Assembly (NCBI RefSeq): GCF_900021165.1
Contig: NZ_FCOQ01000007.1
Span: 1 to 64,000 of the forward strand
Direction: 5' to 3'
From: Paenibacillus phocaeensis
GTDB lineage: Bacteria > Bacillota > Bacilli > Paenibacillales > Paenibacillaceae
DNA: 64,000 bases
Shown: positions 44,439 through 52,933 of the stretch, one piece after another
How the letters are laid out: each line of letters begins with the position of its first letter
How positions within the stretch are numbered: the stretch's first letter is position 1
Notes under the pieces: generated by a model
Database searches by the model: none
Told to the model about the DNA's origin: nothing
The model's input: only the letters and a program-made list of their open reading frames with translations
Program-made: the position numbers and the translations under genes

Positions 44439-46862
44439 CTAGCTTCGCAGCAGCTCACGGATCCCGGATTCCGGAAGCGGCCTGCTGACGTAATATCCCT
44501 GAATAATATCACATTTGGCGCGGCGAACATGCTGCATCTGCTGTTCGGTCTCCACTCCCTCGGCGACAACCTGCAGCCCCATTTTGCGTCCGATCAGTAC
44601 AATCGCTTTGGCAAGAGAGCGGCTGTCGTCCTGGTCCGGCAAATGCTCAATAAACGACTTGTCCACCTTCAGCGTCGTAATCGGCATCTGCTTCAACGAT
44701 CCCAGCGATGAATAGCCGGTTCCGAAATCATCTAGTGCGATTTGAATGCCATGGGCTTTCAGTTCGACCAGCTTAGGCACCAGTGAGTCCACCGATTCCA
44801 TAATCATCGACTCGGTGATCTCCAGCTCCAGGCAATCGGGCGACAAGCCCGTCTGCTGCAGGATACGCAGAACCCTGCCGACGAAGTCCTCCTCCAGCAG
44901 TTGAACGACGGAGATGTTAACAGCGATTTTGTAGATACCGAAGCCCTCAACTTCCAGCCGCTTGGCAAAGGCGCAGGACTCTCCCAACACCCATTCGCCA
45001 ATCGGTACGATCAGCCGGCTGTCCTCGGCAATTCTAATGAATGATAAAGGCGATACGAATCCGAGCTCCGGGCTGTTCCAACGAATCAGCGCCTCGAAGC
45101 CGCAAATTCGGCCGTCGCGCACCTTGATTTGAGGTTGATAATGGAGGGTGAACTCACCTCGTTCCAGCGCTTGCCGCAAGTTTTTCTCCAGCTGCACCCG
45201 ATCATTAAACGCTTTCAAAAAAAGGGGCTCGAAGACAACGTATCTGCCTTTCCCCGCTTGCTTCGCCGCGTACATCGCCACATCCGCGTTCTTGAGAATT
45301 TCCTCCGGGGTGCGCCCGTCTTTCGGGTAGAACGAAATGCCGATGCTGATCGACACGAACAGATCGCTGTCATCGATTCGGAACGGTTCCCTGAACCCCT
45401 TCAGCAGCTTGTCGGCCAGGGCTGTCGCCTGTTCCTCCTCCACATCCCGGATCAGGACGACGAATTCGTCACCGCCTAACCGAAATAACATTCCCGCCTC
45501 TCCGATCAGAGAAGTTAACCGGGAGCTTGCCTGCATCAGCAGACGGTCGCCGAATTTATGGCCCAGCGTATCGTTGATGAATTTAAAGTTGTCGGTATCT
45601 ACGAAAAATAAGGCCGCTTTGGCATCTTCCCTGGAGACGAGCACCTCCATTTCCTCAAGCAAATACAGCCGGTTCGGCAAGTCGATCAACGCATCGTAAT
45701 AAGCGAGATGCCGCATCCGCTCCTGATACATCTTCAATTGATGTACCTCTATATTTGAGCCCACCATTCGATAGGCTCGCCCTTGCTCATTAAACAGGGC
45801 TTTCCCCCGGCCCAGGAACCATCGGTACTCTCCGTCTTTACAACGCAGCCGGTATTCGCACTCGAACACCTCTTTGTCCCCTGCCTGCAAGGCGTTGATT
45901 TTCTGCCGGATCTTCGGCTCGTCTTCCGGATGAATCACCTGTCGGAGCATTTCACTGGTAATCGGGTCCTCCGAACGGTAACCCAGCAGTTCGAACCACC
46001 TCGGCGAGTAGTATCGCCGATTCCGCTCCAGATCCAACTCCCAGATCCCGCCGTTCGACGCTTCGGCGACCAGGCGATAGCGTTCCTCGCTGCGTCTTAA
46101 CCTCTCCTGGTTCTCCAGCAGCATATCGTAGTTCTCCCTTAATTCCTCTTGCGTCGCGGTGAGCTCCAGATTGGCGGCTTCCAGTTCCTGATAGCTTTGA
46201 TGCAGCTTGTTCTCAAATTGCTTGCGTTCCTCAATATCCACACCGGTCATAAGGAACACATCCGGGTCTCCCTGCAATCCGGGAATCACCGCCGTACGGA
46301 ACAAGAAAGCCTTGGCTTTCCCCTGGGACGCGCAGAACAGATTCAGCTCGCGGTTGTCCACAAAGCGATGGGACAGCGCCTGGTCCAGCAGCGGAATGAG
46401 TTCCCGACATGCATGCTGCAACAGGGGGTGGTCCGTATAAGGCCGCCCGACGGCTTCCCCTTCCCTGATGCCCGTAACCGACTCCGCGTATCGGTTGAAA
46501 CGCACCGTGATCCGGTCGCTCTGTACCGCCCAGATAAACAGGTTGGTGTGATCCAGCACTTCCTTGGCAAATCCTCGTTCTCCATGAATCGTCCGGCGCA
46601 GACGGATGATATAAGCTCGGATGAGCCAATAGACCAGCGCCACGCCTCCGAGCAGCAGTCCGCCTGCCAGAATAAGAACGGCCATCAACCCGACTGTATC
46701 CGCTGAGCCGTCAGCCAAAGCCGGGTAAGCCTCCTTCCAATCCGAGGCAGAATAGACCAGAGGTTGAACCGCCCTCCGTTCCGCTTCAACCTTTGTCGCG
46801 CCTAACCCCGCCATCATCGAAAACACGAGCATACCTGCTATCAACCTTCGGATCCGCTTCAT
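44439..46862 (-). CDS. Membrane PAS-PAS-GGDEF-EAL cyclic-di-GMP protein
   Basis: 807 residues. A signal-like N-terminal segment (1-27) and a membrane segment (about 58-82) anchor it; PAS domains follow at about 105-210 and 265-385, joined by a helical linker (residues 215-262). The GGDEF domain has an intact RLGGDEF motif near 470, and the EAL domain has intact FEALIRW, LEITES and DDFGTGYSS motifs. It may therefore both make and degrade cyclic-di-GMP, with one activity dominant. No ribosome binding site stands out beyond GGTGT before the ATG. Confidence 0.93.
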   Translation of the reverse strand: MKRIRRLIAGMLVFSMMAGLGATKVEAERRAVQPLVYSASDWKEAYPALADGSADTVGLMAVLILAGGLLLGGVALVYWLIRAYIIRLRRTIHGERGFAKEVLDHTNLFIWAVQSDRITVRFNRYAESVTGIREGEAVGRPYTDHPLLQHACRELIPLLDQALSHRFVDNRELNLFCASQGKAKAFLFRTAVIPGLQGDPDVFLMTGVDIEERKQFENKLHQSYQELEAANLELTATQEELRENYDMLLENQERLRRSEERYRLVAEASNGGIWELDLERNRRYYSPRWFELLGYRSEDPITSEMLRQVIHPEDEPKIRQKINALQAGDKEVFECEYRLRCKDGEYRWFLGRGKALFNEQGRAYRMVGSNIEVHQLKMYQERMRHLAYYDALIDLPNRLYLLEEMEVLVSREDAKAALFFVDTDNFKFINDTLGHKFGDRLLMQASSRLTSLIGEAGMLFRLGGDEFVVLIRDVEEEQATALADKLLKGFREPFRIDDSDLFVSISIGISFYPKDGRTPEEILKNADVAMYAAKQAGKGRYVVFEPLFLKAFNDRVQLEKNLRQALERGEFTLHYQPQIKVRDGRICGFEALIRWNSPELGFVSPLSFIRIAEDSRLIVPIGEWVLGESCAFAKRLEVEGFGIYKIAVNISVVQLLEEDFVGRVLRILQQTGLSPDCLELEITESMIMESVDSLVPKLVELKAHGIQIALDDFGTGYSSLGSLKQMPITTLKVDKSFIEHLPDQDDSRSLAKAIVLIGRKMGLQVVAEGVETEQQMQHVRRAKCDIIQGYYVSRPLPESGIRELLRS

Positions 46863-46990
46863 AAGCGATACACCCTTTACGTTAGGATAGGAGTGGGGTT
46901 ACCCCATCGAGTCGCGAGAATTAGCATATTTTGTTTCATCTTATCACAGTTGTACAGGAACCCATAGGCTAAATTCCCCGCCTGAACAAG

Positions 46991-47021
46991 AAAAATAGAC
47001 ACCTCGAACGCGGAGGTGCCT
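46991..47021 (-). terminator. Terminator after the FNT channel gene
   Basis: AGGCACCTC / GAGGTGTCT stem with a 7-nt loop followed on the minus strand by ATTTTTC, 15 nt after the channel gene stop. Confidence 0.85.
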
Positions 47022-47036
47022 GACTTGAAATTAAGC

Positions 47037-47843
47037 TTATTTATGCAGCTGCTCGGAAGCATCCTCCGCATCCAAATACGGTTTATTGGCGAAATAATAC
47101 ATGAAACCCATCAACAGCACCCCGCCAACCAAATTGCCAAGCGTCACCGGGATGAGGTTGTGAATCACCCCGCCGAACGAAATCGTACCGGGATGATCCA
47201 GCACCAAAGCGATGGCAAAGGTGCACATATTGGCGATGCTGTGTTCGTAACCCGAAATAAAGAAGCAGAAGACGAACAGCATCATCGCGAACATCTTAGC
47301 CCCGTCTCCCTGCAGTGCCATTGGAATGAAGAAGGCCAGACATACCAGCCAGTTGCAAAGAATCGCGCGGAAGAATAACTCCGTAACAGGGGTAGCCATT
47401 TTATGCTCGACGACGCTCAGCAGGAAACTATTCACCGAGGCATCGGCAAATAAGCCGGTCAGGTAAATCAATAAGGCAAAGGCCCCTGCACCCAGGATGT
47501 TGCCAAAATAACTGAACACCCATAACTTCGTGACATCCTGCCATTTCAGCCGTTTCCTTAGAGCCGCGTATGTATAATAAAACGTATTTCCGGTGAACAA
47601 ATCTCCGCCGCCGTAGGCGATAAGTATGATAGCGGCCCCAAAGGTAATCGCGGCCATCGGATAAGTCAGCGGCGACTGCTCCATATAGAAATAGTTCCCG
47701 CTCTTGAACGCAACGATCACCCCAAAACCGATAAACATGCTCGCCAGCATCGCCCTGGCAATATATCGGAGATGGCTCTGCTTAAATATTTTATACTTCT
47801 TGATTGCCAGCTCTTCGACTTTTAACAGTGATTCTGTCTCCAT
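47037..47843 (-). CDS. Formate/nitrite transporter (FNT) family channel
   Basis: 268 residues with six predicted membrane segments. Family segments seen are YIARAMLASMFIGFGVIVAFKSG near residue 27, GGGDLFTGNTFYY near 78 and LVCLAFFIPMALQGDGAKMFAMMLFVFCFFISGYEHSIANM near 165-205. FNT proteins are pentameric channels for formate, nitrite or hydrosulfide; the substrate cannot be assigned. Upstream, within the gap shared with a Fur-box small ORF, are two direct repeats of TTAGATTAA.CGGT. GGGGGG lies before the ATG at 47843. Confidence 0.92.
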   Translation of the reverse strand: METESLLKVEELAIKKYKIFKQSHLRYIARAMLASMFIGFGVIVAFKSGNYFYMEQSPLTYPMAAITFGAAIILIAYGGGDLFTGNTFYYTYAALRKRLKWQDVTKLWVFSYFGNILGAGAFALLIYLTGLFADASVNSFLLSVVEHKMATPVTELFFRAILCNWLVCLAFFIPMALQGDGAKMFAMMLFVFCFFISGYEHSIANMCTFAIALVLDHPGTISFGGVIHNLIPVTLGNLVGGVLLMGFMYYFANKPYLDAEDASEQLHK

Positions 47844-47886
47844 AACGCCCCCCGTATCTCCATGTCTTTTTTTTAATATTATTTCG

Positions 47887-47956
47887 TTAGATTAACCGGT
47901 GTTAGCGCTCGCCATCCCGGCATTGCCCCATTCATTTAAATTTTAGATTAAACGGT
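47887..47956. promoter_or_regulatory. Two direct repeats upstream of the FNT gene
   Basis: TTAGATTAACCGGT (47887-47900) and TTAGATTAAACGGT (47943-47956) match at 13 of 14 positions and are 56 bp apart. They are candidate regulator-binding sites for the channel gene. Confidence 0.45.
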
Positions 47957-47966
47957 CTTGCTGCTA

Positions 47967-47995
47967 TTTACAAGGGGCGCGGAATTGTGCATAAT
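47967..47995 (+). promoter_or_regulatory. Predicted promoter of the small Fur-box ORF
   Basis: TTTACA (47967-47972) and CATAAT (47990-47995) are separated by 17 bp. The expected start is just before the Fur box. Confidence 0.6.
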
Positions 47996-48010
47996 AAAAA
48001 AAAGATCATT

Positions 48011-48025
48011 TGATAATGATTATCA
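48011..48025. promoter_or_regulatory. Fur box, perfect 7-1-7 repeat
   Basis: TGATAATGATTATCA is an exact match to the Bacillus Fur 7-1-7 consensus TGATAATNATTATCA. It lies just downstream of a predicted promoter and 65 nt before the small ORF at 48090. Fur with iron bound here would repress that transcript; the divergent channel gene is 168 nt away on the other side. Confidence 0.88.
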
Positions 48026-48089
48026 TTATTGTTTTTGGGATAAGCTCGGTTGATCTACCGAAAAAATGCCGAAGAGGAGACGAACGCCC

Positions 48090-48248
48090 ATGAGATTGCT
48101 GTCCGCCCGCAGAAAGACAAGGCTGAACATCGATGACTATTTGGATTTGCTCAATCTTGCCGCCCACTTGGGTGACCGCCAGTGGCAGAAGGAGATTATC
48201 CGCAAGTTGGAAATGATGCAGTCTGAACTAACCGACGTCAGATCATAG
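48090..48248 (+). CDS. Small protein of 52 residues behind a Fur box
   Basis: A short ORF with a good ribosome binding site (GAGGAG, 9 nt before the ATG), a predicted promoter and Fur box upstream, and a strong terminator immediately downstream; these argue that it is a real gene. The N-terminus is basic (MRLLSARRKTR), and the rest is probably two amphipathic helices (IDDYLDLLNLAAHLGDRQW and KEIIRKLEMMQSEL). I do not recognise a family. Small Fur-repressed proteins such as FbpA, FbpB and FbpC of Bacillus subtilis act with the iron-sparing response, but the sequence does not obviously match them. An in-frame ATG at 48066 lacks a ribosome binding site. Confidence 0.7.
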   Translation: MRLLSARRKTRLNIDDYLDLLNLAAHLGDRQWQKEIIRKLEMMQSELTDVRS

Positions 48249-48269
48249 AGGTTTTTTTTAGATAAAATG

Positions 48270-48309
48270 AGCGCGAGCCCAGGGATAACCTCCCAAGCTC
48301 GCGCTTTTT
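48270..48309 (+). terminator. Terminator of the small Fur-box gene
   Basis: AGCGCGAGC / GCTCGCGCT, a perfect 9-bp stem with a second inner GGGA..TCCC pairing, followed by TTTTT on the plus strand, 21 nt after the stop codon. Confidence 0.9.
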
Positions 48310-48357
48310 GCATCCTGCTCCTTACATCCACGAGCCGTTGTCCGAACAAATTTTCGT

Positions 48358-49509
48358 TTAGATCCTTGCGGACAGCTGCATCCCTTCCCCGTTGTTCTCC
48401 AAAATTTCGGTAATCACCAGGTCTGTTTTGCGCATGAGGTCCACTTCGTACGGCGATCTTACGTTCGAACCGTCCGCTTCGCGAATGATCTTGACCATAG
48501 GCCGGTGTACGAGGTTGGAATCCAAGGAGGATACGATGCCTAACTGACCGCTGCTTAGCTTAACAACGGAGGACAGAGGATAAATGCTGATATTACGCAG
48601 GTACTTTTGAATCAGTCCGAGGCTGAAATAGCGATCTCCGGCTGCCAGCAAATATTCAATCGCTTCGCCGGGCGTATAGGCCAGACGGTAGTTCCGGCGC
48701 GAGATCAAGGCGTGATAGGTGTCGGCGATAGCGACAATTTGGGCGTATTCATCGATTTCATGATGCTTTAGCCGGGAAGGATACCCTGTCCCGTTATATC
48801 GTTCATGGTGCTGCAGCGCACACAGGGCGGAACGCCTCGACACGCCCTCCATATCACAGATGATTTGAAAGCCCGCCTCCGGATGGCGACGCAGCGCTTC
48901 ACGGTCGGCTCCGGTCAAGCTGCCGTTCCGCCTAAGCGTGTGGGAGGGCAGTTCCGTCATTCCGATATCGAACAACAATGCGCCAACACACAGGTCAATC
49001 ATTTCCGCTCCGGAGTATTGGCCCGCAATCCCAAGAATCGCCGAATACGCCGTCACATGAAAGGAATGCTCCAGCAGGTAGGGATCGCTTTGCTGAAGAC
49101 GGATCAAGCCGTCCAGTACCTGCTCATGACTGGTGATTTCATAGAGGATGTTGCGGAACATCCGGCGAAACTGTTCATCCAGCTGCGGGGTGGACGGGCG
49201 CCCAAAGCCAAGGTCGGAATCCGCGAGACGCACCAGCATTTGCCGGATATCCTGCCGCGCCTCGGCTTTCTCCTTGCGATCCTGAAACTTCATGATCGGG
49301 CTGAACCCTTTCAAATCGTCTTCGCGGAAGGAACCTGCCGGCTCCTTTGGGACGATTATGGCCGTTTGAACCCCCAGCTTCTTTAGCCGGATAATATGGT
49401 TCTCCGTTAGGGCAGTCCCCGCCCCAAGCATCGTCATTCCGTGTTGATTAATTATAGGCTCGGCCAAAACGTCGCCTGGTTCGAGCATTCTGACATGAAC
49501 CTGTCTCAT
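48358..49509 (-). CDS. HD-GYP-type protein with degenerate metal site
   Basis: 383 residues. An N-terminal DUF3391-like region (1-60, HVRMLEPGDVLAEPIINQHGMTMLGAG) is followed by an HD-GYP domain. HSFHVTAYS (149-157), HPEAG, HHERYNGTGYP and IADTYHALISRR are recognisable, but the HD doublet itself is Phe-Asp: the segment reads ALLFDIGMTELP, where active HD-GYP enzymes have HDIGK. The usual lysine is also Met. Cyclic-di-GMP hydrolysis is therefore doubtful, and a binding or scaffold role is possible. It belongs to a group of cyclic-di-GMP genes in this window. An in-frame ATG at 49509 is the only convincing start. Confidence 0.88.
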   Translation of the reverse strand: MRQVHVRMLEPGDVLAEPIINQHGMTMLGAGTALTENHIIRLKKLGVQTAIIVPKEPAGSFREDDLKGFSPIMKFQDRKEKAEARQDIRQMLVRLADSDLGFGRPSTPQLDEQFRRMFRNILYEITSHEQVLDGLIRLQQSDPYLLEHSFHVTAYSAILGIAGQYSGAEMIDLCVGALLFDIGMTELPSHTLRRNGSLTGADREALRRHPEAGFQIICDMEGVSRRSALCALQHHERYNGTGYPSRLKHHEIDEYAQIVAIADTYHALISRRNYRLAYTPGEAIEYLLAAGDRYFSLGLIQKYLRNISIYPLSSVVKLSSGQLGIVSSLDSNLVHRPMVKIIREADGSNVRSPYEVDLMRKTDLVITEILENNGEGMQLSARI

Positions 49510-49740
49510 GACATCACCACATCCTTATTTGAAATCAGCTGGCAAGGAAGAACGCCTGCGCTGGTATGTCCACCTTTTTATTCACCATGCCTTTTGGCCT
49601 AATCCCGATTCTAAGTCTATCTTCCTACTTTTCAGTTTCCTATCTCCCTATAATAATTCAAGAAATATAGTCCAGACCACAGAAATTTCCTGTTCGACAA
49701 AAACAAATTTATCATGACAACAGGAATTGGGACATTACCC

Positions 49741-49754
49741 CAAAGTATACTTTG
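49741..49754. promoter_or_regulatory. Perfect 14-bp palindrome upstream of the LuxR-type gene
   Basis: CAAAGTATACTTTG lies 112 nt before the LuxR-type gene start, in the 356-nt divergent gap (49510-49865). Just downstream ACTTTGTATAG (49750-49760) and a related inverted CTATACAAAAAGT (around 49777-49789) suggest further symmetry. No gene is seen in the rest of the gap. Confidence 0.5.
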
Positions 49755-49865
49755 TATAGGGTTTTTTCGACATTTCTATACAAAAAGTTACTTTTCTATC
49801 TTTCAGTTCAACGATATCCTAAATAGGAATAGCTGAAATTTGAATTTGTGAGGGGGGATAAAAAA

Positions 49866-50858
49866 ATGAGGAGTTTACCATCGCACGAGCGTCAATCCTT
49901 AGATCTGAAGTCCTGGATAATAGGCCGGGAGTGGGAGCTGGAAGTTTTCTTGTTATATCTTAAGCACTATTCAAGCATGGAACGAATCATCAACATCTAC
50001 GGATCCGCCGGGGTAGGGAAAAGCTCGCTGGCCGAGGAATTTCAAAAACAAGCAACCAGGCAAGGCGCCGCCGTCATTGCGCTTGATGCAGCGAGAATGA
50101 AAACCTCACCCGAAGATTTCTGCCGGCAAATCCTGTCCCAGCTTGGTTTATTGAACACCCTCCCCTCCTCATCCGATCCCGACTTCATCATCAGAGCCGC
50201 CATCGAGACGATCAATAAACGCGCCCTACTTGGACCTGCGATTTTATTTATCGATACCTATGAATTGCTGGAGCCGATGGAGGATTGGCTTCGGGACTTT
50301 TTTATTCTGCAAATCAAGGATCGCTGCCTCTGCGTTATTTCCGGCCGCAACCCGCTGTCCAGCAAGTGGACGGGATGCCCGCTCTGGAAGCGCACCATCT
50401 ACCGAATGCCGCTCACGAACCTCGATTTCAACAGCGTTGTAGCTTACCTTCGAGGGATCGGAATCGCTGAGACGGAGCAGGTGTATCGCATTTGGAAGCA
50501 GACGGATGGCTTGCCTTTAAAGCTCTCGTCATTGCAGGGCAGGCATAGCGACGGACAACCCGTCCCTTCCAGTCTGCGTAACGACGGGAGGAACCTCCGA
50601 CGCCGCGAGGCGGCTGTCTTTGGTTTATCCACCGAGAAGACGACGAAGTCGAATGCGGAGGCAGCAATCTACGCCCGAACGGACTTGACCCGTCGCGAGA
50701 AGGAGGTGGCGACTCTCGCTGCCGAGGGACTTACCAACCGGGACATCGCCTCCCGCCTCTTTCTGAGCGAAGTTACCATTAAGAAACATATGCGTTCTAT
50801 TTTTCAAAAAGTCGGCGCCAGCAACCGGACACAGCTGCTCAAGCTGTTGATGGATTAA
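49866..50858 (+). CDS. LuxR-type transcriptional regulator with N-terminal ATPase domain
   Basis: 330 residues. An AAA/STAND-like ATP-binding domain starts at about residue 20: Walker A GSAGVGKSS near 48, Walker B AILFIDTYE near 127 and SGRNPL near 160. The protein ends in a LuxR HTH (LTRREKEVATLAAEGLTNRDIASRLFLSEVTIKKHMRSIF, residues about 272-312). It resembles a shortened MalT-like regulator without the long helical-repeat sensor domain. The ATG at 49866 follows AGGGGGG at about 8 nt. Its targets are unknown; a cyclic-di-GMP gene lies 273 nt downstream on the same strand. Confidence 0.88.
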   Translation: MRSLPSHERQSLDLKSWIIGREWELEVFLLYLKHYSSMERIINIYGSAGVGKSSLAEEFQKQATRQGAAVIALDAARMKTSPEDFCRQILSQLGLLNTLPSSSDPDFIIRAAIETINKRALLGPAILFIDTYELLEPMEDWLRDFFILQIKDRCLCVISGRNPLSSKWTGCPLWKRTIYRMPLTNLDFNSVVAYLRGIGIAETEQVYRIWKQTDGLPLKLSSLQGRHSDGQPVPSSLRNDGRNLRRREAAVFGLSTEKTTKSNAEAAIYARTDLTRREKEVATLAAEGLTNRDIASRLFLSEVTIKKHMRSIFQKVGASNRTQLLKLLMD

Positions 50859-51131
50859 GTGATGGCTTCGTCCTCTTCGGGAGAATCGTTTATCCCATTT
50901 GCCTAGTCCCCTTCCTTTCTCTCCTACGCGACACATCAAGAAAACAGGCGGCTCCACCACTAGGTAGAAAGGCTCGCGACTATTGTCGCCCTTTTCGGAA
51001 AAAGCGATTGCCAGCGTATCATGCCGCATGTATGATGGGATTATAAGCTTCGGCTTTGATCGGACGCTCCCGTATGACGGACATCGTCGGTTAACTACAT
51101 CTTCAGCGGTTCATTTCGAGGAGGCTTTATT

Positions 51132-52859
51132 GTGGAAGACGACCAGGCAAGCTCCCTATTCCGACCGGAATCCATGCTCACCGCATCAGCCCTGCTTCGC
51201 GCCATTGACCGAATGGGCGTCGGCTTGGCCATTACGGATCCGAATCTTGCGGATAACCCGTTGGTCTATGTTAATCAAGGATTTGAGCAGTTAACCGGAT
51301 ACAGACGCGAGGAGGTTCTGAAGCGGAATCTTCGTTTTCTGCAAGGAGAGGAGACCAACAAGGAACATCTCGATGTCATTCGGAAAGCAATTAAAGAGGG
51401 TGGATCCGCCACCGTCACGATCAAGAACTACAAGAAGGACGGCAGCACCTACTGGAACCAGTTCGTCATCAGCCCCATTCTGGATTCGAAGGGACAACCT
51501 CTCTATTTCATCGGGCTTCAGTTCGACGTGACGCAGGAAGTGGAACAGCAACAGGCTTCTAACGAACGGCTTCGCCAACTGTCCCGTTTCGATCCGGTGA
51601 CCCGTCTTCTGAATTACAACTACTTTAAGGAACTGATGTGCGCCGAGCTGCGCTCAGCCCAGGCCGGGAACACCACGGCGGCGGTGATGTGCATCAATCT
51701 GAACCGATTTCGGCACATCAACGAAAGCTACGGCGAGAGCGACGGCAATGAGCTGCTGCGGCAGGTCGCCGAAAGGCTGCTCCGCTCCTTTCCCGAGGGA
51801 ACGCCGATATGCCGCAACTTTGCGGACGAATTTTTCATACTGGTATCGAACATGTCTGACCCCTTATATATACATACCCTTGCACTTGATTTGAATGATG
51901 CGTTAAAAGAGCCTTATCTCCTTTCCGGCGAAATGTTCCAAGTTAGCTTCGGAATCGGAATCAGCTTGTTCCCGGACGACGGGTCCGATGTGAACCAATT
52001 GCTGCAGCATGCCGAAATGGCCATGAAGGAAGCGAAGAAGGAAGCGCTGGAGGGCCCGCATTATTATGATTATTACTTAATGGATCGCTTGATGACCCAG
52101 TTGACGCTGGAGAAGAAGATGGCACGGGCGCTGGCAGCCGGGCAATTCGAGCTGCACTTTCAGCCCAAGATCGATGCTGCCACCGAGGAATTAAGCGGCT
52201 TTGAAGCGTTGCTCCGCTGGAACGATCCCGTGCAGGGATACATTCCGCCGGGATCCTTCATCCCGGTCGCCGAGAATAACGGGTTTATCGTCGAATTGGG
52301 CAAATGGGTCCTGCGAGAAGCCTGTAAAGCGAACAAGCACTGGCAGGAAGCCGGATTTCCGAAGCTCCCGATGTCCGTGAACGTCTCGGCGGTGCAATTC
52401 AGGCATCCCCACTTCCTGCGCATGGTCGAACAAGTGCTGACCGAAACCGGTCTTGCCCCCCGCTATCTGGAGCTTGAGGTGACCGAATCGCTGCTCAACG
52501 ACCATATGATGATCAAGGATACGTTAACCGCTTTGCAGCAACGGGGCATCTTACTGTCCGTGGACGATTTTGGGACGGGTTACTCCTCGATTCATTACTT
52601 GAAATCCCTCCCGGTTCAGGTGCTGAAAATCGACCGCACCTTCGTGCAGGAGACGCCGCGCTCCGAGCGCGATAACTCCTTGCTGCGATCCATCATCCAG
52701 TTGGGGAAATCCCTGGGCATGACCGTCCTCGCCGAAGGCGTTGAGACCCAAGCTCAGTTCGAATTCCTGCAGCAAAACGGCTGTGACCAGATTCAAGGTT
52801 ATTATTACAGTCGCCCGTTAAACGCGGAAGCGGTAGAGGGATTACTGAAGTCCAGTTAA
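51132..52859 (+). CDS. LOV-like domain-GGDEF-EAL protein lacking the photoactive cysteine
   Basis: 575 residues. Residues about 28-140 match a LOV domain almost throughout (ITDPNLADNPLVYVNQGF, FLQG, NYKKDGSTYWN, IGLQFDVT). The flavin-binding asparagines and glutamine are present, but the adduct-forming Cys of NCRFLQ is Leu67 (NLRFLQ). The GGDEF domain (150-310) is degenerate: its signature reads NFADEF (residues 229-234). The EAL domain (325-575) is intact (FEALLRW, LEVTES, DDFGTGYSS, AEGVET). The likely output is cyclic-di-GMP hydrolysis, controlled by flavin or another ligand. GTG start at 51132 with GAGGAGG upstream at 8 nt. Confidence 0.9.
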   Translation: MEDDQASSLFRPESMLTASALLRAIDRMGVGLAITDPNLADNPLVYVNQGFEQLTGYRREEVLKRNLRFLQGEETNKEHLDVIRKAIKEGGSATVTIKNYKKDGSTYWNQFVISPILDSKGQPLYFIGLQFDVTQEVEQQQASNERLRQLSRFDPVTRLLNYNYFKELMCAELRSAQAGNTTAAVMCINLNRFRHINESYGESDGNELLRQVAERLLRSFPEGTPICRNFADEFFILVSNMSDPLYIHTLALDLNDALKEPYLLSGEMFQVSFGIGISLFPDDGSDVNQLLQHAEMAMKEAKKEALEGPHYYDYYLMDRLMTQLTLEKKMARALAAGQFELHFQPKIDAATEELSGFEALLRWNDPVQGYIPPGSFIPVAENNGFIVELGKWVLREACKANKHWQEAGFPKLPMSVNVSAVQFRHPHFLRMVEQVLTETGLAPRYLELEVTESLLNDHMMIKDTLTALQQRGILLSVDDFGTGYSSIHYLKSLPVQVLKIDRTFVQETPRSERDNSLLRSIIQLGKSLGMTVLAEGVETQAQFEFLQQNGCDQIQGYYYSRPLNAEAVEGLLKSS

Positions 52860-52933
52860 TTATCTCGCGGCTGGCGTCATAACCGCTGACTTCCAGTCTC
52901 CGCCCCGCCTCCTTAATTCGAGAGTCCATTCCT

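Noticed and set aside
48066..48089. Upstream ATG of the Fur-box ORF
   Set aside because: No ribosome binding site before it; GAGGAG fits the ATG at 48090.
50972..50990. GCGAC/GTCGC hairpin after the LuxR-type gene
   Set aside because: Short stem and only four T residues; termination is possible but weak.
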